64,000 bases of DNA from Bosea sp. Tri-49 (GTDB lineage: Bacteria; Pseudomonadota; Alphaproteobacteria; Rhizobiales; Beijerinckiaceae): the NCBI RefSeq assembly GCF_003952665.1, contig NZ_CP017946.1, positions 2,790,001 through 2,854,000 of the forward strand, read 5' to 3'. How positions within the stretch are numbered: the stretch's first letter is position 1; each line of letters starts with the position of its first letter. Below are positions 35,341 to 43,558 of the stretch, piece by piece. The notes under the pieces were generated by a model. The model saw nothing but the letters and a program-made list of their open reading frames with translations, did no database searches and was not told the origin of the DNA. The position numbers and the translations under genes are program-made.

Positions 35341-35697
35341 ATGCCAGCTCTCAGCACCGCCCATCTCTTGCCGATCGGCATGCTGATCGGCTCGAACGTG
35401 TTCATGACCTTCGCCTGGTATGGCCACCTCTCCTACAAGAGCACGGCGATCTGGCTGGCGATCCTGGCGAGTTGGATGATCGCCCTGCCGGAATACATGC
35501 TCGCCGTGCCGGCCAACCGCATCGGCTCCGCCGTCTATTCGGCGGCCGAGCTGAAGACGATGCAGGAGGTGATCACGCTCTGCGTCTTCGCCGGCTTCTC
35601 GGTGTTCTGGCTGAAGGAGCAGCTGACCTGGAGCCATGCGATCGGCTTTGCGCTGATCGCGGCCGGCGCGTTCTTCATCTTCCACGCCAAGGCCTGA
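35341..35697 (+). CDS. DMT-superfamily small membrane protein (DUF486)
   Basis: This 118-residue protein has four predicted membrane helices and DUF486 motifs: GSNVFMTFAWYGHL, SWMIALPEYMLAVPANR, and LKTMQEVITLCVFAGFSVFWL. It belongs to the drug/metabolite transporter superfamily but has no known substrate. It lies between the SemiSWEET and methyltransferase genes, with 39 bp upstream and 3 bp downstream, and probably shares their transcript. Confidence 0.9.
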   Translation: MPALSTAHLLPIGMLIGSNVFMTFAWYGHLSYKSTAIWLAILASWMIALPEYMLAVPANRIGSAVYSAAELKTMQEVITLCVFAGFSVFWLKEQLTWSHAIGFALIAAGAFFIFHAKA

Positions 35698-35700
35698 GCG

Positions 35701-36462
35701 ATGGCTCCCGTCCCACATTCCGGCCACCCCGCCGTCGAGACCTATCTCGCTGACGGCTATGATCGCGTCGTCGGCATGTCCTCGCGATTCGCCGCAGCGG
35801 TTTGTGCGCGGCTGCTGCGGCTGCAGACCGAAAACGGTGTGAGCGGGCCGATCGCCGAGATCGGCGCCTTCGAGGGCCGCTTCTTCATCGCACTGGCGCA
35901 TGCGCTCGAGCCCGGCGAGATCGCTCTCGGCATCGACATCTTCGAGTGGCCGAATCCCGAGGTGAAGGATCGCTTCGAGGCGAACTGCCTGAAGCACGGT
36001 ATCGCACCCGAGCGCCGCGTCACGATCAAGGCCGATGCCGGCGCGATGTCTCCGGCCGAGCTGATCGGCCATGCCCGCGGGAGCAAGCTGCGCTTCATCC
36101 ATATCGATGGCGAGCATTCGCGCGCGGCCCTGAGCAAGGATCTTGCGCTCGCCACCGCCTGCCTCACTGAGGGCGGGCTGATCGTGCTCGACGACATGCT
36201 GCACCCCGGCTACCCGACGCTGATGGTCGCGGTGCAGGAGTATCTCGCCGCCAATCCCGGCATCGTTCCGTTGTGCATCATTGACCGGGAGACCATTGTC
36301 GGCGCGACCAAGTTCGTGCTTTGCCGGCGCGACTGGTTCGAGCGTTATCAGGCGGTCATGCTGACGATCTTCAAGGAGCAGATCTGGCCGCTGGGAGCCG
36401 ACTTCGAGCCACATTGGTGCCTCGTTCTGTCGCTCGATACGCGGCTCGCCGAGATCACCTGA
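35701..36462 (+). CDS. Class I SAM-dependent methyltransferase (Methyltransf_24 type)
   Basis: This 253-residue protein has a Methyltransf_24-like core: IAEIGAFEGRFFIALAHAL as motif I near residue 48, GIDIFEWP after strand 2, and FIHIDGEHSRAALSKDL at motif IV, followed by GGLIVLDD. Members methylate sugars or small molecules. The substrate is not evident. It starts 3 bp after the DUF486 gene. Confidence 0.8.
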   Translation: MAPVPHSGHPAVETYLADGYDRVVGMSSRFAAAVCARLLRLQTENGVSGPIAEIGAFEGRFFIALAHALEPGEIALGIDIFEWPNPEVKDRFEANCLKHGIAPERRVTIKADAGAMSPAELIGHARGSKLRFIHIDGEHSRAALSKDLALATACLTEGGLIVLDDMLHPGYPTLMVAVQEYLAANPGIVPLCIIDRETIVGATKFVLCRRDWFERYQAVMLTIFKEQIWPLGADFEPHWCLVLSLDTRLAEIT

Positions 36463-36485
36463 TTCTCCCCGGATTGCCTCGAAGG

Positions 36486-36797
36486 ATGCCTGCCTTGCTC
36501 AAGCCGATGACGCTCGCCCTGTGCCTCGCCACCCTGTCCGGCGCGGCTCTTGCCGGACCGACCTGCTCGCCGAGCGACGAGCGCGCCCGCATCCTCGCCT
36601 CGGCCTCTACAGGCAATCTGCATCGCGACTGGAAGGGCGGAAACCGGGTCGGCTATGGCTGGTCGCTGCAGGTCGACCGCAGCGTGCGCGACGCCACCGG
36701 CACCGAATACTATGTCGGCGACCTCTACGACACGAACGGGCATCTCGCGACCCGCAAGGTCTTCGTCGTCGAGCGCGAATGGGATTGCGGACCGTGA
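36486..36797 (+). CDS. Small exported protein of unknown function
   Basis: This 103-residue protein has a Sec signal peptide (TLALCLATLSGAALAG, cleavage near residue 24) and a mature domain of about 80 residues with two cysteines, one near each end (PTCSPS, EWDCGP). I do not recognise the family. It begins 23 bp after the methyltransferase gene and converges with the sugar dehydrogenase gene, 3 bp away. Confidence 0.7.
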   Translation: MPALLKPMTLALCLATLSGAALAGPTCSPSDERARILASASTGNLHRDWKGGNRVGYGWSLQVDRSVRDATGTEYYVGDLYDTNGHLATRKVFVVEREWDCGP

Positions 36798-36800
36798 GCC

Positions 36801-37922
36801 TCAGCGCGTTGCCGGCCTGACCCGCAACACCTTGCCGTTCGAATCGTCGCTGAGCAGATAGAGAAAACCATCCGGCCCCTGCCGGACATCGCGGATGCGC
36901 TCGCCGAGATTGCTCAGCAGGCGCTCCTCGCCGGTGACCTTCTCGCCATCGGTCGAGAGCCGCGACAACAATTGGCCGGCGAGCGCGCCGACGAAGAGCG
37001 AGTTCTTCCAGGCCGGCCATTTGTCGCCGGTGTAGAAGGCGGCACCCGAGGGCGCGATCGACGGGTCCCAGTAGAATTGCGGCTGCTCCATGCCGGGCTT
37101 TGACGTGCCCTCGCCGATCTTCACGCCGGAATAGTCGATGCCGTAGGTGATGACCGGCCAGCCATAGTTCAGGCCGGCCTTCGGCGTATTGATCTCGTCG
37201 CCGCCGCGCGCGCCATGCTCGGCAGTCCAGAGCTGGCCGGTCTGGGGGTGGAGCGCCGCGCCCTGCACATTGCGGTGGCCTATCGACCAGATCTCCGGCT
37301 GCCAGCCCGGCTTCTTCGGATTGCCCTCCGCTGCGCCGCCCTCGGGCTTGATGCGAATGACCTTGCCGATATGGTTCTCCGGGTTCTGCGCCTGGTCGCG
37401 CTGGCTATAGCGGTCGCCGACGGTGACGAAGAGCGCGCCGGTTCGGTCGAAGACCAGCCGCGAGCCGAAATGCATGTTGCTGGCGATCGTCGGCATCTGC
37501 CGGAAGATCACGCTCAGGCCCTCCAGCGCATTACCATTGGCGCTGAGCCGGGCGCGGGCGACGCTGGTGCCATTGCCGTTGGCGCGGGGCTCGGCGAAGG
37601 AAAGATAGAGGTAGCGGTTCTGCGCGAAATTCGGGTCGAGCACGACATCGAGCAGGCCGCCCTGCCCGCGCGCCACGACATTGGGCACGCCGGAAATCGG
37701 CGCCGAAAGCTTGCCGTCGCTGCCGACCAGCCGAAGCCGCCCCGGCCGCTCGGTCACCAGCATGCGCCCGTCGGGCAGGAAGGCGAGGCCCCAAGGGTTC
37801 TCCAGCCCGCTCGCGACCGTCTCGACCAAAAGTTCGCCGGCGCTGGATGGGTAGCGCTGCTGGGCCGCGGCAGGTGCTACCGCAAGGATGAGAGCAAGGG
37901 CGGCAGCAAGAACGGGACGCAT
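36801..37922 (-). CDS. PQQ-dependent sugar dehydrogenase (soluble GDH/Asd-like)
   Basis: This exported beta-propeller protein of about 373 residues belongs to the glucose/sorbosone dehydrogenase family and oxidises an aldose or similar sugar with PQQ in the periplasm. It has a signal peptide (AALALILAVAPAAAQ). Family motifs are GLENPWGLAFLPDG, GGLLDVVLDPNFA, GHRNVQGAALHP and WTAEHGARGGDE. AGGAG lies 6 bp before the ATG at 37922; the ATG at 37928 overlaps that site and is less likely. Confidence 0.88.
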   Translation of the reverse strand: MRPVLAAALALILAVAPAAAQQRYPSSAGELLVETVASGLENPWGLAFLPDGRMLVTERPGRLRLVGSDGKLSAPISGVPNVVARGQGGLLDVVLDPNFAQNRYLYLSFAEPRANGNGTSVARARLSANGNALEGLSVIFRQMPTIASNMHFGSRLVFDRTGALFVTVGDRYSQRDQAQNPENHIGKVIRIKPEGGAAEGNPKKPGWQPEIWSIGHRNVQGAALHPQTGQLWTAEHGARGGDEINTPKAGLNYGWPVITYGIDYSGVKIGEGTSKPGMEQPQFYWDPSIAPSGAAFYTGDKWPAWKNSLFVGALAGQLLSRLSTDGEKVTGEERLLSNLGERIRDVRQGPDGFLYLLSDDSNGKVLRVRPATR

Positions 37923-37965
37923 AGACATCTCCTGATGGTGGCCAGGCTTTGGACACCAATACGGT

Positions 37966-38077
37966 GTCGTCCCGGACAAGCCGCGAAGCGGCGCCGATCC
38001 GGGACCCATTCCTGAGCCTTTCCGATTAGGGCTCAGGCATGGGTCCCGGGTCTACGCTTCGCTTCGCCCGGGACGAC
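37966..38077. repeat. Palindromic intergenic element, family C
   Basis: The ends GTCGTCCCGG (37966-37975) and CCGGGACGAC (38068-38077) are exact inverted repeats. Inside, an 18-bp arm (38001-38018) pairs with 38030-38047 with one mismatch. It lies between the sugar dehydrogenase gene and the SAF oxidoreductase gene, on the 5' side of the former and the 3' side of the latter. Confidence 0.75.
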
Positions 38078-38099
38078 CAGCCCAGGAACAATGCACGAT

Positions 38100-39404
38100 T
38101 CAGCCGCTGGTTGCTTCGAGCTCACGCCGAAGTGAGACGATCTGCGAGGTTTCGTCGAGCGCGACGTCGGCGCTGGTGACTACCGAGCCGGCGGCAACGT
38201 CGCGCTTCAATGTCACGCCATGCGCCAGCCCGATCGGCAGCGCCCTCGCCATGCGGCTGGAAGCGGCCGGCATCAGCTTGCCATAGACGGTGTAGCCGCC
38301 CTCCCCGTCCAGCATCTCGCCGACCTTGAGATCGCGCTTGGCGGTGGCGACCGCATCGCCGCGCCAGAAGCGGGTCGCGCCGGTTGCCTCGCCGCGCAGC
38401 GCCGCATTCAGCACCGAGATCGAGAGTTCGAGCCCGATCAGGTGGAAGGGCTTGTACATCGCCGCATAGAGGCCGGTGGAATCGGTCGGCAGGCCATACT
38501 GCTTGAAGCAGGCGGCGGCGTAGGGATTCGGCGCCTTGAGCACGACATAGACGCCCCAACGCAGGTCGCGGAAGACGGGCCGCCCGTCGCGCTCCAGCGA
38601 GGAGACGACCTCGACCATGCCATCACGCTCGAGCTGGCCACCCGCCGCCTTCGGCCGCAGCACATGGGCGAGATCGTCGACGCCACAAGGCGGAAACGAG
38701 AGCCCGCCCTCCGGCACGTCGAGCCCGCAGGCATTGGCGATCGCCGCCATCTCGATCGCCGATTTGGTGCCATCGAGGAAGGAGTTGAACATTTGCGGGT
38801 TCATGCCCGCCGCCTTCGCCGCCTCCGGCGTCAGCCCGTAATGGCTCCAGACCTCGTCCGGCGTGACGCGGTGATAGGCTGGCAGGTATTTGGTGCCCTT
38901 GCCGGCGGCCGCGACGATGAAGCCTGCCGCGCGCGCCCAGTCGACCATCTCGGCGACGAGCGCCGGCTGGTCGCCATAGGCCATCGAATAGACCACGCCG
39001 GCCGCCCTGGCCTTCGCCGCCAGGACGGGACCGACCAGCACATCGGCCTCGACATTGACCATCACGACATGGCGCCCGGTCGCGATCGCAGCGAGCGCAT
39101 GCCGGGCCCCGGCGGACGGATGGCCGGTCGCCTCGATCACCACCTCGACGCCGTCCATCTCCGCTGCTGCGACGCCGCTATCGACGAAGCGGGTGGCGGC
39201 GATACGGGCCTCGTCCCAGCCGACGGTGCGACAGGCCTGGCGCGCCCGCTCGAGATCGAGATCGGCGATCGCCGCGACCTCGAGCCCCTCGATATGCGGA
39301 ACCTGGGCGAGGAACATCGAGCCGAACTTGCCGGCGCCAATCAAAGCGCAGCGAACGGGGCGGCCGGCCTCGCGGCGGGCGGCGAGCTTGGGCATGAGGT
39401 TCAT
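38100..39404 (-). CDS. NAD(P)-dependent oxidoreductase with C-terminal SAF domain
   Basis: This 434-residue protein has an N-terminal Rossmann domain (CALIGAGKFGSMF near residue 20, then AIADLDLERA) of the homoserine-dehydrogenase/Gfo-Idh type. A central catalytic domain follows (GKGTKYLPAYHRVTPDEV), and a C-terminal SAF domain spans about residues 345-430 (DAVATAKRDLKVGEMLD). Relatives often occur in carbohydrate-acid catabolism, but the substrate cannot be named. A Bug-family binding-protein gene lies upstream on the same strand (gap of 163 bp with a repeat), so the two may serve one pathway. Confidence 0.8.
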   Translation of the reverse strand: MNLMPKLAARREAGRPVRCALIGAGKFGSMFLAQVPHIEGLEVAAIADLDLERARQACRTVGWDEARIAATRFVDSGVAAAEMDGVEVVIEATGHPSAGARHALAAIATGRHVVMVNVEADVLVGPVLAAKARAAGVVYSMAYGDQPALVAEMVDWARAAGFIVAAAGKGTKYLPAYHRVTPDEVWSHYGLTPEAAKAAGMNPQMFNSFLDGTKSAIEMAAIANACGLDVPEGGLSFPPCGVDDLAHVLRPKAAGGQLERDGMVEVVSSLERDGRPVFRDLRWGVYVVLKAPNPYAAACFKQYGLPTDSTGLYAAMYKPFHLIGLELSISVLNAALRGEATGATRFWRGDAVATAKRDLKVGEMLDGEGGYTVYGKLMPAASSRMARALPIGLAHGVTLKRDVAAGSVVTSADVALDETSQIVSLRRELEATSG

Positions 39405-39447
39405 GGGCAGCGCTCCGTTAGCGTCGATCCTGACGGGCACGCCCTAC

Positions 39448-39542
39448 CCGTCATGCTCGCCCTTGTGGCGAGCATCCACATCCTGAACTCAGGTCTCGAC
39501 CAGCGAAGACGTGGATGGTCGGGACAAGCCCGACCATGACGG
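39448..39542. repeat. Palindromic intergenic element, family A (copy 2)
   Basis: This 95-bp element has ends CCGTCATG / CATGACGG. The left hairpin is ATGCTCGCC (39453-39461) with GGCGAGCAT (39467-39475). The right hairpin is GGTCGGG (39517-39523) with CCCGACC (39529-39535). It is closely similar along its length to 49948-50040 and shares the right half with 2216-2296. Confidence 0.85.
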
Positions 39543-39567
39543 AAGGGCGGTGCGCAGCGTTTGAAGA

Positions 39568-40542
39568 TCACTCCGGCTTGACGCCGGCCTCCTTGATGAT
39601 CTTCTCCCAGGTCGCGATTTCCTGCTGGTGATAGGGCTTGAACGCGGCCGGGTCGCGGACCTTCAGCGTGAAACCGAGCTTGAGGATCTGCTCGGTCACG
39701 GCCGGCTTGGCGATCGAGGCGATCACTGCCTTCGACAGAGTCTCCAGGACCGGGGCCGGCGTCGCGGCCGGGGCGAAGAAGGCGGCCCAGCTATCGGCGT
39801 CGGCATCGGTCACGCCCTGCTCGCGCAAGGTCGGGATGTCCTTGGCGCGCGGATTGCGCTCCGGGCTCGCCAGCGCGATCGCCCGCAGATTGCCGGCGGT
39901 GATCTGCTCCAGCACCGAAGGCAGCGTCGAATTGGCGATGTCGATGCGCCCGCCGATGATCTCCTGCACCAGCGGCGCGGCACCCCTGAACGGCACATGC
40001 GTCATCTTGATGCCGGTGCGCTGCATGAACAGCTCCATGGCGAGATGCGAGCCGGAGCCGACGCCGGTCGAGCCGTAATTGAGCTTGCCCGGATCGGCCT
40101 TGGCCAGCGCGATCAGCTCCTTGATGGTCTTGGCCGGCAGGTCGTTGCGCACGACGAAGGCATGTTCGAAGGCACCGACGCCGGCGACCGGCGCGAAATC
40201 CTTGACCGCGTCATAGCCCGGCTCCTTCAGCAGGAACATGTTGTTCCCATGCGTCTGGTTGTTGCCGAAGATGAAGGTGTGGCCGTCCGCCTCGCCCTTG
40301 GCGACCGCGCGCGTGCCGACCGCGCCCGAGGCGCCGGCCCGGTTGTCGACGACGACGTTCTGGCCGATCGAAGTGGAAAGATCCTGCGCGACGAAGCGCG
40401 CGATCGCATCGGTCGGCCCGCCCGCCGGATAGGGCACGACCAGGGTGATCGTCTTCGAGGGATAGCCCTGCGCCCGGACGATGGCCGGAGCGAAGACGGC
40501 GCCGGCAACGAGGCCGAGCGTGGAACGGCGGGTCAGCGACAT
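39568..40542 (-). CDS. Bug-family (TctC) tripartite tricarboxylate transporter binding protein
   Basis: This 324-residue periplasmic binding protein has a Tat-like or Sec signal (LTRRSTLGLVAGAVFAPAIVRAQ). Bug motifs include YPSKTITLVVPYPAGGPTD near residue 27 and LNYGSTGVGSGSHLAMELF. Bug proteins bind carboxylates. No TctA/TctB membrane partners are in the window, which is common for these orphan binding proteins. The SAF oxidoreductase gene lies downstream. Confidence 0.92.
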   Translation of the reverse strand: MSLTRRSTLGLVAGAVFAPAIVRAQGYPSKTITLVVPYPAGGPTDAIARFVAQDLSTSIGQNVVVDNRAGASGAVGTRAVAKGEADGHTFIFGNNQTHGNNMFLLKEPGYDAVKDFAPVAGVGAFEHAFVVRNDLPAKTIKELIALAKADPGKLNYGSTGVGSGSHLAMELFMQRTGIKMTHVPFRGAAPLVQEIIGGRIDIANSTLPSVLEQITAGNLRAIALASPERNPRAKDIPTLREQGVTDADADSWAAFFAPAATPAPVLETLSKAVIASIAKPAVTEQILKLGFTLKVRDPAAFKPYHQQEIATWEKIIKEAGVKPE

Positions 40543-40743
40543 GAATATCCTCCCGGGAGCCCGATTGAGAGACGGGCTTTCGCCGCAGGATTAGGGGCAA
40601 CGTCCCAATTCGTCCAGCCGCCCGCAGTTTACCACACGCATAGCATGGCGATGTTGCACCGCTGCTGCTAGGCTGACGCCGATAGCCGTGCCTCGAGCGA
40701 GAATTTTTCCGCTCCAATCTGCTCCCAAAGCGCAGGTGACCAA

Positions 40744-41724
40744 ATGGCGATCCGGCCCTTCATCCTCGAGCCAAATTATGACTCGTTTTTCGACCGCGCA
40801 CGAACAGGGCAACCTGCGCAGCTTCGCATCAGGTTGAAAGTGACGCTTGTCCCGCTCGATCCCTCCACGGCGTGGGCAAGAAGCTCCCATACCGCCAAAG
40901 TTCCGGGATCGCATCCGGGGCCGCTCCCCCCGTCTCATCTGGCCGCAAGCGAGGCCGACTTCAAACGCGGCAGTGTCGTTGACGCCGGCGGCCAACCCGT
41001 CCCCTGCCACAGCTGGCTCGTCAGCGAATGGCAGGATTTCACCCGACGCTTCAAAAGCATCGTCGAGACCGTCTGGAACAACCAAATGGTGTTCCTCCCG
41101 ACCGAAAGCGGAGACAGCTTGAGTGACGCCGACTTCCGGCAGTTGATCGGCAATCCAAGAGTGCCGGCGCATGTCGTCGGAGTGCTCGAAATCGATTTGC
41201 AGCCAACCGGTGCAGATAGCCATGCCATCATCGAAGTCGCGCATTTGGCCAATCCAGGCACGACCTTCCGAGACCGGATGACCCGCATCACGGATGAAAG
41301 CGTCCAATACGGAGAACACAACTTCACCGCCGGCCGGGCACGCGGGATCGGTGGAAAAACCGGTCAATTCGCTGCCGCGCACGAGGTTGGCCACTGGCTC
41401 CGCAATCCCGGATCGAAAGTGTTTGACCACATTGATCGGTCCTATGCGCTCACCCTCCCCAGGGCCCAGCAAGACAACGCGCAATATGGCCGCAGGCTCG
41501 GACGATACTATTCGATCATGGGCGGCGGGACCGTCGTGACGGAACATGACGCCACGCCATGGATTTCGCGCCTGCGCCGGCAGACACCGATGAAACTCGG
41601 GTGGATGTATGTGCACAGGATCGACTTCCGCCGCAGCCTGAACGAGGTGTCTGCGCGTCAGAAGCGGCTGCTGCTGGCTGCGGGATTCCTGCCCAAGCTT
41701 CTGCAGCCGGGGCAGGCCCCCTAG
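40744..41724 (+). CDS. Putative zincin-type metallopeptidase, orphan
   Basis: This 326-residue protein without signal peptide or membrane segment has the zinc-protease motif HEVGH at residues 213-217. FDH at 227-229 and EHD at 267-269 could supply a third ligand, and SIMGGG at 257-262 looks like a Met-turn. The N-terminal half is mixed alpha/beta (FKSIVETVWNNQMVF, EIDLQP). The order HExGH, then SIMGGG and a following His, resembles zincin-like proteins I recall from contractile injection system loci, but no such genes lie nearby. Base composition is visibly less GC-rich than the neighbours, suggesting transfer. The function is unproven. Confidence 0.7.
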   Translation: MAIRPFILEPNYDSFFDRARTGQPAQLRIRLKVTLVPLDPSTAWARSSHTAKVPGSHPGPLPPSHLAASEADFKRGSVVDAGGQPVPCHSWLVSEWQDFTRRFKSIVETVWNNQMVFLPTESGDSLSDADFRQLIGNPRVPAHVVGVLEIDLQPTGADSHAIIEVAHLANPGTTFRDRMTRITDESVQYGEHNFTAGRARGIGGKTGQFAAAHEVGHWLRNPGSKVFDHIDRSYALTLPRAQQDNAQYGRRLGRYYSIMGGGTVVTEHDATPWISRLRRQTPMKLGWMYVHRIDFRRSLNEVSARQKRLLLAAGFLPKLLQPGQAP

Positions 41725-41729
41725 CTAGG

Positions 41730-42206
41730 CTAGGCGGAGAATCCTGCCCGCTTCAGGCGCTGCACCGCAACGTCGAGCGCTTGCAGGAAAGCCGAGCGGT
41801 CCTTAGGCGAAAACGGCTTCGGGCCGCCGCTGACACTGCCCATGGCGCGCAGATCCTCCATCATGTCGCGCGTCGCCAGCGCCATCCCGATCGAGGCTTC
41901 GGTGAACGGCTTTCCGGTCGGGCCGATCACGTCGGCGCCGGCCTTGATGCAGCGATCGGCGAGGGGGATGTCGGAGGTGATGACGATCGCGCCGCGGCCG
42001 GCGCGTTCGGCGATCCAGTCATCGGCTGCATCGAAGTTTCCGGGCACGACGACGCGCTCGATCCAGGGCTCGCGCGGCACCTGCATGAAGCTGTTGGCGA
42101 CGACGAAGACCCTGAGCTTGTGCCGTTCGGCGACGCGATAGATCTCCGGCTTCACCGGGCAAGCGTCGGCGTCGATATAGATCGCGATCGTGGCGGGAGC
42201 ATCCAT
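41730..42206 (-). CDS. YaiI/YqxD family protein (DUF188)
   Basis: This 158-residue protein is from the DUF188 family. It begins with the PIN-like acidic segment [11 protein letters not shown], then [21 protein letters not shown] and [20 protein letters not shown]. The fold suggests nuclease-like metal binding, but no activity is established. It converges with the zincin gene, 5 bp away. Confidence 0.92.
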   Translation of the reverse strand: MDAPATIAIYIDADACPVKPEIYRVAERHKLRVFVVANSFMQVPREPWIERVVVPGNFDAADDWIAERAGRGAIVITSDIPLADRCIKAGADVIGPTGKPFTEASIGMALATRDMMEDLRAMGSVSGGPKPFSPKDRSAFLQALDVAVQRLKRAGFSA

Positions 42207-42332
42207 GGCGCCCGCATCGCAGCCGGGAGGGCACTGCGCAAGCCTTTATGCCGGCCTTATGTGCCGGAACACCTTCCGCATGGCGGCTTTATCGGGGCCA
42301 GACCTACATCATCGGCATCGATGGAGGTCGAT

Positions 42333-42518
42333 ATGTCGATGAACAACGCCTTGTTTCGCACCACCCAGCAGCGCCGCGCCCGCGCCGTCTATGACAGCGT
42401 CGCCAGCCGCCGCCCGGTCGTTGGAATCCTCTGTGCCGAGATGGTCGCGCTCGCCGTGTTCGCATTGGCAGCCGCAGCCTTCATCGGCCTGCGCGCCTGG
42501 TTCGCCTTGCCGAACTGA
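42333..42518 (+). CDS. Small single-span membrane protein
   Basis: This 61-residue protein has a basic N-terminus (TTQQRRARAVYDSVASRR) followed by one hydrophobic helix (about residues 30-56). GGAGG lies 5 bp before the ATG at 42333. I do not recognise it. It begins a run of five very small genes on the plus strand. Confidence 0.6.
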   Translation: MSMNNALFRTTQQRRARAVYDSVASRRPVVGILCAEMVALAVFALAAAAFIGLRAWFALPN

Positions 42519-42528
42519 GAGCGCCGAC

Positions 42529-42759
42529 ATGGGACAATCCAAGCCGCTACAGCCGCTCAACGGCGAGAGCCACCTCTTCCTGGTCGGCCAATCGAGCCAC
42601 GGCTTCTGGGTCGCGCGCGACCTGGAAGGCCGCAGCGAAGGCATCTTCCGCAACCAGAAGGAGGCGGTTCGCTTCGCCCTCTCCGAGGGCGGCCACCCCA
42701 ATGCCGTGCTGATCTCGCCGAACGAGGTCGAGCCAAGCTATGGCCTGGGCATCCATTGA
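42529..42759 (+). CDS. Small hypothetical protein (DUF2188-like)
   Basis: This 76-residue soluble protein has the pattern FLVGQSSHGFWVARDLEG ... GIFRNQKEAVRFAL. It resembles small Hyphomicrobiales proteins in which a VGxxSxGxWV segment is followed by a FxxxxxAxxFA segment (DUF2188-like). The function is unknown. It starts 10 bp after the previous gene. Confidence 0.65.
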   Translation: MGQSKPLQPLNGESHLFLVGQSSHGFWVARDLEGRSEGIFRNQKEAVRFALSEGGHPNAVLISPNEVEPSYGLGIH

Positions 42760-43069
42760 CGGAATGCCCGCCGCCGACAAGGCGAGCCGCGACCTCGACA
42801 GGGCGCTGCTCGCCATCTTCCTTGAGGCAGCCGGCGCGCTGATCGACCAACTCGTCGAAGCCGGCATTAGCGATCCCGCCGACATCGCCCGCCGCCTCAA
42901 CCGCCGCGGCTTCCCCTGCTTCGGCCGCTCGCGCTGGGGCGCAAGCACCGTCTCCATGGTGAGGCGCCGGTGGGCGCTCCGGCACTGTGTTGATGAAGCG
43001 CTTTCCCGCCAAGAAAGCGCGTGCTCTCCACCCGACTCTGCCCTACGCTCCGCACCTGCTTCGACTTGA
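42740..43069 (+). CDS. Small protein with a recombinase-like helix-turn-helix segment
   Basis: This product of up to 109 residues overlaps the preceding gene by 20 bp; a start at 42764 would avoid the overlap. Residues 48-76 (IARRLNRRGFP ... WGASTVSMVRRR) look like the DNA-contact segment of serine recombinases or invertases, without any catalytic domain. It may be a small regulator or the remnant of a recombinase gene. The last 20 residues look non-native. It may not be expressed. Confidence 0.45.
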   Translation: MAWASIDGMPAADKASRDLDRALLAIFLEAAGALIDQLVEAGISDPADIARRLNRRGFPCFGRSRWGASTVSMVRRRWALRHCVDEALSRQESACSPPDSALRSAPAST

Positions 43070-43210
43070 CGGCCCGGTTTCCGCGAGCCGGCCGTGGCAG
43101 CCGGACACCGGCCGCCACGGCCTAGGTTCGCAGCCGTCCCGACCAGCACAAGTTCAAGGCGCTCCGCTCCGAAGCAGCGGCGCCCGTTATCCCACCGAAG
43201 GAGACGAGAC

Positions 43211-43342
43211 ATGGCAAAAGGCGAGCAGCGCAGCAATCGCGAGGCCAAGAAGCCGAAGAAGGACAAGCCGAAGGCGAGCGCGACCCCTCCGGCAGGCTTC
43301 TCCGCGGTCGTCGCCAAGGCGGCGGCACCGAAGAAGAAATGA
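43211..43342 (+). CDS. Very small basic Lys-rich protein
   Basis: This 43-residue protein is rich in Lys and Ala (AKGEQRSNREAKKPKKDKPK). Similar short proteins beginning MAKGxQRSNRE are widespread in alphaproteobacteria, with unknown function. AAGGAGA precedes the ATG with good spacing. Its stop overlaps the next start (ATGA). Confidence 0.75.
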   Translation: MAKGEQRSNREAKKPKKDKPKASATPPAGFSAVVAKAAAPKKK

Positions 43343-43539
43343 TCCGGTTCCGTACGATCGACCCAACCCAGCCCGAGAAGCCGGCAGTGCAGCCGGCTCT
43401 CGTGCAGGCTGTCGCGGCCGTTCCGGCAGAACCGCTGCCGGAGGACACGAGCGTCGCTCCGGCAACCCGCAAGGGCCTGGTCCGCAAGGCACCGCTGCGG
43501 GCGAAGGCGACCAAGACCGCCCCGCTCTTCGAGAAGTAG
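43339..43539 (+). CDS. Very small Ala/Pro-rich protein
   Basis: This 66-residue product overlaps the preceding stop codon by 4 bp, which suggests coupled translation. The composition is Ala/Pro/Lys-rich with no recognisable domain. Coupling is the main support for it being real. Confidence 0.5.
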   Translation: MIRFRTIDPTQPEKPAVQPALVQAVAAVPAEPLPEDTSVAPATRKGLVRKAPLRAKATKTAPLFEK

Positions 43540-43558
43540 AGGTCCCCGCCAACCAGCC

